This document shows, in pieces, positions 17,300-26,630 of a stretch of DNA of 64,000 nucleotides. Position 1 is the first letter of the stretch. Each line of letters opens with the position of its first letter. A model generated the notes under the pieces. That model was not told the DNA's origin, made no database searches, and saw only the letters and a list, made by a program, of their open reading frames with translations. Made by a program: the position numbers and the translations under genes. Origin of the DNA: Mesorhizobium sangaii (GTDB lineage Bacteria > Pseudomonadota > Alphaproteobacteria > Rhizobiales > Rhizobiaceae); assembly GCF_014207355.1 (NCBI RefSeq), contig NZ_JACHEF010000001.1:1619812-1683811 (forward strand), read 5' to 3'.

Positions 17300-17313
17300 T
17301 TGATCCAAGTCAA
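17300..17313. promoter_or_regulatory. FNR/FixK box TTGAT-CCAA-GTCAA
   Basis: Matches TTGA-N6-TCAA. It lies between the stop of ackA and the 42-residue membrane protein gene, centred about 58 bp before that start codon, so the small gene appears to have its own promoter. Confidence 0.75.
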
Positions 17314-17368
17314 CAGGTTGAAGCGCTGGTCAGGAGCGGTCGAACTGCTAGATCAACCCGCACCTGGT

Positions 17369-18535
17369 TCAGAAGACGAGCATCTCGCTAGCCACCGCGC
17401 TTTCTTCATTCGCGGGGATGACAAGGACATCGACCCGAGAATTCGGGGCACTCACCAAATCGTCGCCACGCAGATTGTGATCATCATCGACCGTGACGCC
17501 AAGCCATCCAGCCTCGACACATATCCTGCGCCGAATCTGAGCTGCGTGCTCGCCGATTCCGGCGGTAAACACCAGCGTGTCGAGCCCTCCGAGCGCGGCT
17601 GCCAGAGAGCCCATCTCACGCCCGACGCGATAAATGAAGAGGTCAAGGGCTTGTGCCGCCGCCGGGTCTTTCGACCCAAGCAGCGTCTGCATATCTCCGG
17701 AAACACCGGACACACCCAGCAGGCCGGAGCTCTCGTAAAGCAGCGTCGTGAGTTCTTTAGGCGACAGCTTCTGATCCTGCAGAAGATAGAGAATGGCCCC
17801 AGGATCGATTGCGCCACAACGGGTACTCATAACGAGACCATCGAGTGTCGAAAATCCCATGGTGGTGGCGACACTTGCCCCTGCTCTCATCGCGCACAGG
17901 CTGGCGCCGCTGCCGAGATGGGCGACGATCGTCCGGCCGCCGGCGCCCACGCCGTATCGGTCTCGCAGCTTCGAAGCGATATGGCTGTAGGACAGCCCAT
18001 GAAACCCGTAGGAAATGATACCCGCCTCGGTCATCGCGCGTGGCAGCCCGTAGATTCTGGCAAGCGCCGGCCGGGTCGAATGAAACGCCGTGTCGAAGCA
18101 CCCGATCTGGGGGGCCTGAGGCAGGAGTTCAGTGGCAAGAGCGACAATCTCGATATTGATCCGTTGGTGGATGGGCGCCAGGGGTTCGAGCAAGCGCAGT
18201 GCTTTGAGCGTGCCTTCGTCGAGAAGCGTCGCCCCTGTGAAATCGCGCCCGCCGTGAACGATCCTATGCCCGACACTGTCGATGCGACGCAGGAGATCGT
18301 TTTCGGCGAGCACAGAGGCAACCGCCGCGAACGCCTTGTCCATATCGATCGGTGATTCGCCCAGGCTCCTGTCGATCTTGGACCTGCCGGCCGCAGCCTC
18401 GACGCGCAGCCGTGGTTGATGGCCGAGAGAGGAGACGTTGCCGCGCAGCAGCAGCGGTAGCTGGTCGCGTCGCTCGAAGACGGCGAACTTCAGGCTCGAA
18501 GAACCACCGTTCAGGACAAGGATCGCATCGGTCAT
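17369..18535 (-). CDS. ackA: Acetate kinase
   Basis: A 388-residue ASKHA-fold kinase that converts acetyl phosphate and ADP to acetate and ATP. The family signatures are VLNGGSSSLKFAVF, HRIVHGG, GFHGLSYSHIA, HLGSGASLCA, the TAGIGEHAAQIR loop and the C-terminal IPANEE (usually IPTNEE). It follows phosphoketolase by 42 bp on the same strand, which closes the pathway from xylulose 5-phosphate or fructose 6-phosphate to ATP without oxygen. It is in the operon USP-nuclease-xfp-ackA. No pta gene is seen, as expected when phosphoketolase supplies acetyl phosphate. Confidence 0.95.
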   Translation of the reverse strand: MTDAILVLNGGSSSLKFAVFERRDQLPLLLRGNVSSLGHQPRLRVEAAAGRSKIDRSLGESPIDMDKAFAAVASVLAENDLLRRIDSVGHRIVHGGRDFTGATLLDEGTLKALRLLEPLAPIHQRINIEIVALATELLPQAPQIGCFDTAFHSTRPALARIYGLPRAMTEAGIISYGFHGLSYSHIASKLRDRYGVGAGGRTIVAHLGSGASLCAMRAGASVATTMGFSTLDGLVMSTRCGAIDPGAILYLLQDQKLSPKELTTLLYESSGLLGVSGVSGDMQTLLGSKDPAAAQALDLFIYRVGREMGSLAAALGGLDTLVFTAGIGEHAAQIRRRICVEAGWLGVTVDDDHNLRGDDLVSAPNSRVDVLVIPANEESAVASEMLVF

Positions 18536-18577
18536 GAAGCCATCCGAAATATAGCCACCCCAAGGACGGGCAATCGC

Positions 18578-21001
18578 TCAGTCTGGACGCTTCTGCGCCG
18601 CATCAGGATCCTGCCCCCACCTCCAGTCACGGATCTCCGGCATATCCTGCCCATGGGCGCGAATATAGGCTCGATGTTCAAGCAGCTTGCCGTCCATCGC
18701 CTGCTTCAGCGCGACCCGAACGGTCCTGAGTTGCGGAACCCAGTCGAGGACGCTCTGGACGAGATGAAAGCGGTCGAGGCCGTTCAGCACCGTCATGTCG
18801 AAGGGCGTCGTGGTCGTACCCTCCTCATTATAGCCGCGCACATGGATGTTGTCGTGGTTAGTACGACGATAGGTCAGGCGATGGATGGTCCAGGGATAGC
18901 CGTGATAGGCAAAGATGACCGGCTTGTCTGCGGTGAACAGCGCATCGAACTCGCGATCCGACAGGCCGTGCGGATGGTGTTCCTTTGGCTGAAGAGTCAT
19001 CAGGTCGACGACATTGACCACCCTGATCCTCAGATCAGGAACCTGTTGCCTGAGGATTTGCACTGCGGCCAGCGTTTCGAGGGTCGGGACGTCGCCAGCG
19101 CAAGCCATCACCACGTCGGGCTCAGCCCCATCGTCCGTTGACGCCCAGTCCCAGATGCCGATCCCTGCCCGGCAGTGAACGATTGCCCTGTCCATCGACA
19201 GCCACTGCCATGATGGCGGCTTGCCGGCGACGACGATGTTGATGCGGTTCCAGGTCTGCAGCACATGGTCGGTCACGCACAGCAGGGTGTTGGCGTCCGG
19301 TGGCAGGTAGACCCGCACAATGTCGGCCTTCTTGTTGAGGGCGACGTCGATGAAGCCAGGGTCCTGATGGCTGAAGCCGTTGTGTTCCTGATGCCAAACA
19401 TGGCTGGACAACAGATAATTCAGCGATGCGATCGGCCGCCGCCACGGGATATCGCGGCAGGCATCCAGCCATTTCGCGTGCTGATTGAACATGGAATCGA
19501 TGATGTGGATAAACGCCTCATAGCAGGAAAACAGGCCATGGCGCCCGGTTAACAGGTAGCCTTCCAGCCAGCCTTGGCAGGTGTGTTCGGAGAGGATTTC
19601 GAGCACCCGGCCATCGCGCCCGAGATGAACGTCTTCGGGCAGGATCTTTTCCATCCAGCCACGCTCGGTCACTTCAAACACGTCCTGAAGGCGGTTCGAG
19701 GCAGTCTCGTCCGGGCCGACGATCCGGAAGTTCTTCGAGGCCTCGTTCAGCTGCATGACATCACGAAGGAAACTGCCCATGACCCGCGTCGACTCCGCCT
19801 TTGCGCCGCCGGGGTGCTTGAGCGCAATCGCGTAATCATGCAACCCGGGCAGTTCGAGCGACCTGCGCAGCAAGCCGCCATTGGCATGCGGGTTGGCGCT
19901 CATGCGTCTCGTCGCCTGGGGTGCCGTAGCGCGGATCGAGGCGACAGGAGCGCCGCTGGCATCAAACAGTTCCTCGGGCCGATAGCTTTTCAGCCACTCC
20001 TCGAGCAGCTTGAGATGGGCGGGATTTTCCGCAAGGCCAGACAAGGGAACCTGGTGCGAGCGCCAGAAGCCCTCGGTCTTCAGACCGTCGACCTCTTTCG
20101 GTCCCGTCCAGCCCTTGGGGCTGCGCAGCACGATCATCGGCCATTTTGGTCGTGGCGCGGTCGCCGCAGGTCCGTTGCGTGCGGCGTGCTGGATAGAATG
20201 GATCCGATCAAACGCATCGTCGAGCACGCTCGCCATCCGCTCATGCATCAGGGCTGGCTCGTGGCCTTCCACGAACAGCGGCTCATAGCCGTAGCCGGCA
20301 AACAGCGCACGCAATTCGTCTTCGGGAATGCGGGCCAGAATGGTTGGATTGGCGATCTTGTAGCCGTTCAGGTGCAGGATCGGCAGCACCGCCCCGTCGC
20401 GCGCCGGGTTGAGGAATTTGTTGGAATGCCACGCGGCTGCAAGTGGTCCCGTTTCAGCCTCGCCGTCACCGACGATACAGGCGACCACGAGATCCGGATT
20501 GTCAAAGGCGGCGCCATAGGCATGCGAAAGCGAATAGCCCAACTCGCCGCCTTCATGGATCGAACCGGGCACATCCGGTGCTGCATGGCTCGGTATACCG
20601 CCGGGAAACGAAAACTGCCGGAACAGCTTGCGCATCCCCTGCTCGTCCATAGCAATGTCGGGATTGAGCTCGCTGTAGGTGCCTTCCAGATAGGTATTGG
20701 CCACCATTGCCGGGCCGCCATGGCCGGGGCCGCAGACATAGATCACATTTGCGTCCCTGAGCCGGATCGCGCGATTGAGGTGCGCATATATGAAACTTAG
20801 GCCGGGCGACGTTCCCCAATGGCCGAGGAGGCGCGGCTTGACGTGCTCCCGCCGCAACGGCTCGCGCAGCAGCGGATTGTCGAGCAGGTAGATCTGGCCA
20901 ATCGTCAGATAGTTGGCAGCGCGCCAATAGGCATCGATGTCGCGCAACTCGTGGTCGGACAGCCGGCTACCGGAAGCTGCTTCTGTCGTATGATCGTTCA
21001 T
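18578..21001 (-). CDS. xfp: Phosphoketolase (xylulose 5-phosphate/fructose 6-phosphate)
   Basis: An 807-residue thiamine-diphosphate enzyme of normal family length. Recognised are the N-terminal [32 protein letters not shown], the ThDP/Mg segment [30 protein letters not shown] in the central domain, and [15 protein letters not shown] in the C-terminal domain. It splits a ketose phosphate with phosphate into acetyl phosphate and an aldose phosphate. It lies between the nuclease gene and ackA. In rhizobia this pair is linked to fermentative survival and to low oxygen. Whether it prefers C5 or C6 substrate cannot be read from the sequence. Confidence 0.95.
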   Translation of the reverse strand: MNDHTTEAASGSRLSDHELRDIDAYWRAANYLTIGQIYLLDNPLLREPLRREHVKPRLLGHWGTSPGLSFIYAHLNRAIRLRDANVIYVCGPGHGGPAMVANTYLEGTYSELNPDIAMDEQGMRKLFRQFSFPGGIPSHAAPDVPGSIHEGGELGYSLSHAYGAAFDNPDLVVACIVGDGEAETGPLAAAWHSNKFLNPARDGAVLPILHLNGYKIANPTILARIPEDELRALFAGYGYEPLFVEGHEPALMHERMASVLDDAFDRIHSIQHAARNGPAATAPRPKWPMIVLRSPKGWTGPKEVDGLKTEGFWRSHQVPLSGLAENPAHLKLLEEWLKSYRPEELFDASGAPVASIRATAPQATRRMSANPHANGGLLRRSLELPGLHDYAIALKHPGGAKAESTRVMGSFLRDVMQLNEASKNFRIVGPDETASNRLQDVFEVTERGWMEKILPEDVHLGRDGRVLEILSEHTCQGWLEGYLLTGRHGLFSCYEAFIHIIDSMFNQHAKWLDACRDIPWRRPIASLNYLLSSHVWHQEHNGFSHQDPGFIDVALNKKADIVRVYLPPDANTLLCVTDHVLQTWNRINIVVAGKPPSWQWLSMDRAIVHCRAGIGIWDWASTDDGAEPDVVMACAGDVPTLETLAAVQILRQQVPDLRIRVVNVVDLMTLQPKEHHPHGLSDREFDALFTADKPVIFAYHGYPWTIHRLTYRRTNHDNIHVRGYNEEGTTTTPFDMTVLNGLDRFHLVQSVLDWVPQLRTVRVALKQAMDGKLLEHRAYIRAHGQDMPEIRDWRWGQDPDAAQKRPD

Positions 21002-21126
21002 GTCTGGCTCCCATCGCCTGTTAGGGCGCCCTGTCGCCTGGATTGCGGCATGGGCTTGTGTTCGTCGGTCTGTAGCGAATGGACACCAACGCGCTCGCGC
21101 GCTTTCAGTTCATCGCTTCGCAGCCC

Positions 21127-22728
21127 CTATGCGTCCTTGTACTCAAGCGCCCTGCGCATGCGCCTGATCACCGCTGCGCGACTGCGTTCGTCGGCTGCGG
21201 CGCTGACTGCCTCGTTTACGTTCAGGAGAAGCTTCGAAAGGTCATTGTGCCAGTCGAGGCGGGCAATCTTTTCCGGCCTCAAACGGCGGGGCTCGTTGAC
21301 CTCGACCGGCAAACTGCGACCGGGGGTCAATTGGAAAGCATCATCCAGCCTCGGGATGATTATCTTGTCTTGGGGTATCAGGCCTGCAAGCCTTCCGCGC
21401 AGGCCACCGAGACCGGCTTCCTCTCCATGCGTCAAGAACACCTGCTGCTTCACCGGAGTTCGGGCCTTGAGCCAGGCGACCAGTTCGCTGGCGTCGGCGT
21501 GGCCGGAATAGAGGTCGAACAGGCTGATGCGCGCCTTGACCTCGACTTCCTCACCCTGGATGCGCACACGCTGCGCGCCGTCGAGCAGGATCCTGCCAAG
21601 CGAGCCTTGGGCCTGATATCCGGCCATCATCACCGTGGCGTTCCGGCGCCAGAGATTGGTCTTGAGATGGTGGCGGATACGCCCCGCGTCGCACATGCCG
21701 CTGGCGGCGATCACCACGAAGAAGCCGCTCAGGCGGTTGATCGCCTTGCTCTGTTCCATCGTCTCGGTGAAGCGCAGCTCCTTCGCGTTGAGGGCTTGGC
21801 GCAGCGCGTTGCCCTGTTCGATCTCATTGGCATGCCGCTCGAAAATTGCACTGGCGCGTGTTGCCAGCGGCGAGTCGACGAAGACCGGGGCTGACGGCAC
21901 CTCCCCTGCTTTCATGAGCAAATACAGATCAACCAGCAGTTCTTGCGTCCTCTCGACGGCGAAGGACGGGATGATGAGGGGGCCGCCGGCCTCGGCGGCG
22001 CCACGCACGATGTCACCGAGCTGGGATCGCCGCTGTTCGGGCGAAACGTCCGGCCGATCGCGGTCGCCATAGGTCGACTCGCAGATCAGATAGTCAACGC
22101 CTGCCGGCCCCTCGGGATCGGTCTGAAGCAGCTTGTGGCCTGGGCCGATGTCGCCCGAAAACATGATGCGCAGCGGCGCATCATGTCGGTCGATCTCGAG
22201 CTCCACCGATGCCGAACCAAGCAGATGGCCCGCGTTCCAGAAGCGGGCGCGAAGGCCATCGGCGATGGTGGTCCATTCGCCATATTCCAAAGCCCGGAAC
22301 AAAGTCATGCACGCGGCGGCATCCTGCTGACTGTAGATCGGCTCAACGGGCGGGCGACCGCGCTGCGTGTTTCGACGATTCAGGTGCTCGACCTCCATTT
22401 CCTGGATATGCGCCGAATCCGGCAGCATGACCGAGCAAAGATCGATGGAGGCGCGGGTCGTATGGATGGGACCAGAAAAGCCCTGTTTGACCAGTTTCGG
22501 CAAAAGGCCGCTGTGATCAATATGCGCGTGCGTCAGGATGACGGCGTCAATCGCGTCCGGGGGAAACGGGAACGCACCGTAGTTCAATTCCCGTTCGGAC
22601 TTCGATCCCTGGAACAGGCCGCAGTCGATGAGGATGCGCGAGTGCGGCGTCTCGATCTCATAACATGAGCCGGTGACGCCATGGGCTGCGCCGTGGAAAC
22701 GCAGGATAGGATCCGTGCCGCCTCTCAT
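21127..22728 (-). CDS. MBL-fold/beta-CASP RNA-processing metallohydrolase
   Basis: The ATG at 22728 (MRGGTDPILRFHGAAHGVTG) gives 533 residues. The metallo-beta-lactamase motifs are LTHAHIDHSG, NAGHLLGSAS and FSGDIG. The beta-CASP insert has YLICESTYGDR, PSFAVERTQELL and IAASGMCDAGRI, and the RMMBL end has LYSGHADASELVAWL. This is the bacterial CPSF73-like family of RNA endonucleases or exonucleases. It starts 12 bp after the stop of the upstream universal stress protein gene. An apparent in-frame fusion to that gene results from the frameshift upstream, not from a real fusion protein. Confidence 0.9.
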   Translation of the reverse strand: MRGGTDPILRFHGAAHGVTGSCYEIETPHSRILIDCGLFQGSKSERELNYGAFPFPPDAIDAVILTHAHIDHSGLLPKLVKQGFSGPIHTTRASIDLCSVMLPDSAHIQEMEVEHLNRRNTQRGRPPVEPIYSQQDAAACMTLFRALEYGEWTTIADGLRARFWNAGHLLGSASVELEIDRHDAPLRIMFSGDIGPGHKLLQTDPEGPAGVDYLICESTYGDRDRPDVSPEQRRSQLGDIVRGAAEAGGPLIIPSFAVERTQELLVDLYLLMKAGEVPSAPVFVDSPLATRASAIFERHANEIEQGNALRQALNAKELRFTETMEQSKAINRLSGFFVVIAASGMCDAGRIRHHLKTNLWRRNATVMMAGYQAQGSLGRILLDGAQRVRIQGEEVEVKARISLFDLYSGHADASELVAWLKARTPVKQQVFLTHGEEAGLGGLRGRLAGLIPQDKIIIPRLDDAFQLTPGRSLPVEVNEPRRLRPEKIARLDWHNDLSKLLLNVNEAVSAAADERSRAAVIRRMRRALEYKDA

Positions 22729-22739
22729 CTCGCCACGAC

Positions 22740-23574
22740 CTAATGCGACAGGAGGACTGGCAGGCGCAGATCCGCGAGAATGCCTTCGGTGGCACCGCCA
22801 AGCACGGTCCCTGACGCGGGAGTGGCCGTATCCGCCCATGACAAGCAGGTTGCCGCCGATCTTGAGAGCATGCTCCTGAAGAGCTGTCCCGATTGAACTG
22901 TCCCCTGCCTGGATAGAGACAGCCTCGGCCACCAGCCCACGCGTCCTCAAGCCCAGGGCAAGGCGTTCGCCGGTTCCCTGTCCCGGAAACGGCTTTTCGT
23001 CGGTCACGGTCACAACGGTGACCATGGAGGCTCGTTCGAGAAAGGCCCGTGCGTCGGCAATAGCCCGTGCGGCCACACGGCTGCCGTCCCAGGCGACAAC
23101 GACATGTCCAAGGGTCCCAACGTCCGTGGAGTCGGGAAGAAGCAGGGTCGGTCGACCCGAGCCGAACAGAATCGCCTCAGCTAACATCCTCGCCGTCTGG
23201 TTGGCCGGCGCCCAGCCGACCAGGCAGACATCGAAATAGCGGGAGTACTCCGCGGCCACATCGCCCATCAAAGCCGGTTGTGCGGTCAACTCCTGCGTGG
23301 TGAGGATTACACCGCCGTTCGCGGCTCCTTGGTTGATTGTCTCGAGCAGTTCTTTGCCGCGCTTGCGACTGGTCGCCTCGACCTCTTGTATCTTATAGGG
23401 AAGGTCCAGCAAATAATTTGAGAGAGCGTTCGAAACGTCGGGAATGTCGACATTGATGGCAACGGCATGCAGCGCCGCGTCGATATTCTTGGCGAGTGCG
23501 ACTGCATTCGATGCGATCTTTGGTGTGTTCGCATCCGGGTATGTGGCCATGGAGAGGGATGCCATGAGCTTCAT
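22740..23574 (-). pseudogene. Universal stress protein, frameshifted near its C-terminus
   Basis: From ATG 23574 (MKLMASLSMATYPDAN, GGAG 10 bases upstream) the frame encodes two UspA domains, with GHVVVAWDGSRVAARAIADA and LLVMGGYGHSRVRD in the second. At about 22804-22807 the frame shifts; the proper C-terminus VLGGATEGILADLRLPVLLSH with stop at 22740 is intact in another frame. The gene length, 835 bp, is not a multiple of three. Without the shift the product would be about 278 residues. As sequenced, the frame reads through into the nuclease gene and gives an 861-residue open frame from 23712. Real mutation or sequence error. Confidence 0.85.
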
Positions 23575-23657
23575 CAGATTTCGGCTCCGTTGCGACAAGG
23601 TAGCGCCACCGTCATGCCAGCGCTTCGACACTTTGGAGGCAATCGACAGCGCGGGCA

Positions 23658-23671
23658 TTGATCCACCGCAA
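23658..23671. promoter_or_regulatory. FNR/FixK box, TTGCG-GTGG-ATCAA on the minus strand
   Basis: On the plus strand it reads TTGAT-CCAC-CGCAA. It is centred about 90 bp before the start of the leftward universal stress protein gene, the first gene of the USP-nuclease-xfp-ackA operon. It is the rightmost box found and lies about 34 bp from the island's edge. Confidence 0.7.
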
Positions 23672-23704
23672 ATGCTGCGATCGGTGGGAACCGCGGAGTA
23701 AAGT

Positions 23705-24478
23705 TTGCGCACGTACGCTCGCGAGGTCGCACTGACCGAGGCCGGGCGGGCGTTGCTCGGTCATTTTAACGAGATCGTTACACGTGTTGACGAGGTCGTC
23801 GATATGGCCGCCAGCTTGGCGTCGCATCCACGCGGCCGGCTGCGGCTTACCGCTGGAATCGGCTTTGGCATGGAGGTGCTGACCGAAATTCTTCCTGTGT
23901 TTTCACTCGCGTTTTCTGCCGTCGATGTGTCTCTGGAACTGACGAGCAGGACGGTTGACCTTGTCGCCGAACAGACTGATGTGGCCTTCCGCATGGGCCC
24001 GATGCTCGATTCAAATCTGGTCGCGACAAGGCTTGGAGCAATCGCCTGCCTGTTATGCGCCGCACCCTCCTACCTCGAACGGCGCGGTTGGCCCAGGTCG
24101 ATCGACGAGCTGCGCACCCACGATCTGCTCCTCATCCCCCGGGGCGATGGTCTCCCACGGCGTTTGTCGCTTCGCGACAAGGACGGTGTGGAGCACCAGG
24201 TCGAGGCCGCCGCTCGGCTCACAGCCAATGACCCCAAGGCAATAGATCGCATGGTGCTTAACGGGGCTGGGATCGCGGCTACGGCGAGATATGTGGCTGC
24301 GCCTGAGATCGAGGCCGGCAATCTCGTTCGCGTTCTGCCAGACTGGAGCGTTCCAGCCGTCGATGTCGGTCTAGTCATGCCTGCCGGCAAGGAACGCAGC
24401 CCGGCTGCCAGAGCCTTCGTCGACTTTATGCGCCAACGGGTTGCCGGCAACCGCCGCTGGTTTGACGACGGGGCGTGA
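23705..24478 (+). pseudogene. LysR-family regulator lacking its DNA-binding domain
   Basis: The frame begins immediately after an in-frame stop at 23699-23701 with a TTG and reads RTYAREVALTEAGRALLGHF, which is the point where the winged helix of a LysR protein normally ends. The dimer helix and the full substrate-binding domain follow to 24478. About 50 N-terminal residues with the helix-turn-helix are missing, so it cannot bind DNA as a normal LysR regulator. The cut coincides with the right end of the FixK-box island, so insertion of the island or a deletion at its edge probably removed the 5' part. Confidence 0.8.
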
Positions 24479-24484
24479 CGACCT

Positions 24485-25153
24485 TCACCATGTAATCAGT
24501 GGCGAACGATGCCCCCAGGCGTCGCTATGCACCTGGTCGAGGACAAATTTCGCAACGTCCTCCCGCGCTATAGTCCCGCCATTGAATCCGGACAGATCGG
24601 TCAGGGTGCGGACGGTGCCGCGCCCCGGCTTTTTGTTCAAAACGGATGGCCGGATGATAGTCCAATCGAGCTCGGACTCACGGATGACGGCTTCCTGCCG
24701 GTTCTTGTCCGCATAAACGTTGCGCAGGAGCAGCGGGAAAATCACGTTATCGAACAGGAACCCGCCATGGCCGGCGCTGTCGCCCGCGCCCATCCCGGTG
24801 ATGGTGATCAGGCGCGAGATGTGTTCCGTCTTCATTGCCTTGACGAGCGCGCGGGTCGCGGTTGAGAGCAGCGTCACCTGCTTGAATGGGCTGGCCGGAG
24901 TGCCCAGGGCACTGATGACGGCATCCTGCCCGATGACTGCCTGGCGCATGGTCTTCTCGTCGCGGGCGTCGCCGGCAACAAGCCGAACGCCCTTCATCTC
25001 CGCCGCTTTTTCGGGGGACCGGACCAGTGCCGTCACCTCATATCCGCGTGCCAATGCCTGGCTGACGACGAGACGGCCAGTCGGCCCCGTCGCCCCCAAA
25101 ACCAATATCTTGGTCTGCGCGGCGCGGGGATTGTCGTTTGTGGACTTGGTCAT
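24485..25153 (-). CDS. NAD(P)-binding oxidoreductase, NmrA/SDR-a type
   Basis: ATG 25153 follows GAGGA and gives 222 residues. The N-terminal dinucleotide motif is ILVLGATGPTGRLV, followed by ALVRSPEKAAEMKGV and the DAVISALGT strand. The family (NAD(P)H-binding, PF13460) includes flavin reductase-like and atypical SDR enzymes without the catalytic Tyr-x3-Lys of classical SDRs. It is divergent from a LysR gene 121 bp away, which is likely to regulate it. It ends 7 bp from the truncated LysR gene in convergent orientation. Substrate unknown. Confidence 0.8.
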   Translation of the reverse strand: MTKSTNDNPRAAQTKILVLGATGPTGRLVVSQALARGYEVTALVRSPEKAAEMKGVRLVAGDARDEKTMRQAVIGQDAVISALGTPASPFKQVTLLSTATRALVKAMKTEHISRLITITGMGAGDSAGHGGFLFDNVIFPLLLRNVYADKNRQEAVIRESELDWTIIRPSVLNKKPGRGTVRTLTDLSGFNGGTIAREDVAKFVLDQVHSDAWGHRSPLITW

Positions 25154-25273
25154 GGCTTTGTTCCTCGTTGGGTGAGACGTTTGCAGTGGGTAGGTTGTTG
25201 TCGTGAATATGAGTGGTTCACATATGATGCGATAGACGCTAATATTGGACACAACGTCTCATTGGTGGAACGG

Positions 25274-26164
25274 ATGGATTTGCTGGCTCTCGCGGATTTC
25301 GTGCTCGTGGCCCGCCACGGCGGCTTCGGCCGTGCAGCACGGGCCGCCACACGCCCCAAGGCGACTTTATCGCGACGGGTGGCAGAACTTGAGGCTGGCC
25401 TGGGATTGCGACTTGTCGAGCGTGGCGCGCGGGCACTCAAACTGACCGAGGAAGGGCGGGCGCTCTACGAACGGGCAGGCCATTTGCTGACCGAACTGGA
25501 CGAAACCGCAGCAGCGATTGCCTCGGGCGGACAGAGGCCGCGAGGCAAACTGCGGATAAGTGCACCATTGCTTTTTTCTCAAACCGCAATGGGCAAGATC
25601 GCCGCCGGTTTTGCGCTGAAGTACCCGGAAGTTCGGCTCGAGGTCTCCACGGATGACCGCGCTGTGGATATGATCGAGGAGGGGTTTGATCTGGTGATCC
25701 GGGTAAACCCGGATCCGGATGAAACCCTTGTCGGGCGAGCGTTCCTGCACGATCGACTGGTGGTCGCCGCTAGCCCGGGTCTCGCCCGGCCGACGGCGAA
25801 CACGACAGCGCCCGCCGTCGTACGATCGGCGAGCGATCGACTGACTTGGCAAGTGATGACCGCCACCGGCCCGACCCCAATTATGATCGATCCCGTTCTG
25901 GCGCTAACATCCCTTCTCATGGTCCGGGACGCGGTGCGAGCCGGCGTTGGCGCCGGCCGCCTACCTTTGTCGCTCGTAAGCCACGATCTCGCAGACGGCA
26001 CGCTGGTAGAATGGGGCGAGGTCGACGGACCTGACATTGTTCTTTGGACGCTCTACCCGTCCAAGCGGCTCCTGAGCGCTCGGGTGTCAGCTTTTCTGAA
26101 CTATCTCAAAGAGGCCTTCCCAATGGGGACGCCTGACGAACTGGCGGCTTATATCAGCAAATAG
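25274..26164 (+). CDS. LysR-family transcriptional regulator
   Basis: ATG 25274 (MDLLALADFVLVARHGGFG) places the helix-turn-helix in the usual first 60 residues; the frame is open further upstream but has no family support there. RAARAATRPKATLSRRVAELEAGLGLRLVERG is the winged helix region, and the periplasmic-binding-like effector domain follows to residue 296. Divergent orientation to the NmrA-like gene suggests control of that gene. Effector unknown. Confidence 0.85.
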   Translation: MDLLALADFVLVARHGGFGRAARAATRPKATLSRRVAELEAGLGLRLVERGARALKLTEEGRALYERAGHLLTELDETAAAIASGGQRPRGKLRISAPLLFSQTAMGKIAAGFALKYPEVRLEVSTDDRAVDMIEEGFDLVIRVNPDPDETLVGRAFLHDRLVVAASPGLARPTANTTAPAVVRSASDRLTWQVMTATGPTPIMIDPVLALTSLLMVRDAVRAGVGAGRLPLSLVSHDLADGTLVEWGEVDGPDIVLWTLYPSKRLLSARVSAFLNYLKEAFPMGTPDELAAYISK

Positions 26165-26630
26165 GGTGAGAGCAGTGTGTGTGCCCGGAAACGACCGTTT
26201 TCGGCACGACCGACGGCTATTGGGTATATCCGATCCCACGCGCTTATCTGAAATCCCGTGTCTTCACCTCGATCTGGTCGATGTGCGGATAGGGATCCCA
26301 TCCCGAATCGGAGACTATGCCGATCAAGCTGCCTAAACCACGGGACTTTCGGTAAAAACGCCTCTGCGGCTCGGCATAGTCACGGTGTTCCGCGTCGCGA
26401 ATGTTTCAGTTGGGGTGGGATGCGGACTGACGGGTCTTGGATCAAACGAAAAGAAAGCAGACACTCCTCGATTGACAACTTCGGACCTGACCGCGGCGAG
26501 AGAAAGACGGCAGCGGCAGGCATGGCTTCAGGCGTTGGTATGGAGCGCGACATATCGATGAGATTATTCATGTGTTGTCATCCTTTTTTTGGCGCCCCAG
26601 CGGGTCGCCGGGTCAAAGAGAGCAGCGCAC
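26165..26630 (-). other. Gene-poor stretch with a possible coding remnant
   Basis: No intact gene is seen. On the minus strand an ATG at 26571 behind AAGGA opens 63 codons to 26380, and a shifted frame from 26405 to 26244 reads like a protein C-terminus (SDSGWDPYPHIDQIEVKTRD). The two may be parts of one broken gene of about 110 codons downstream of the SDR gene. I cannot name the family, and chance open frames are possible. Confidence 0.3.
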
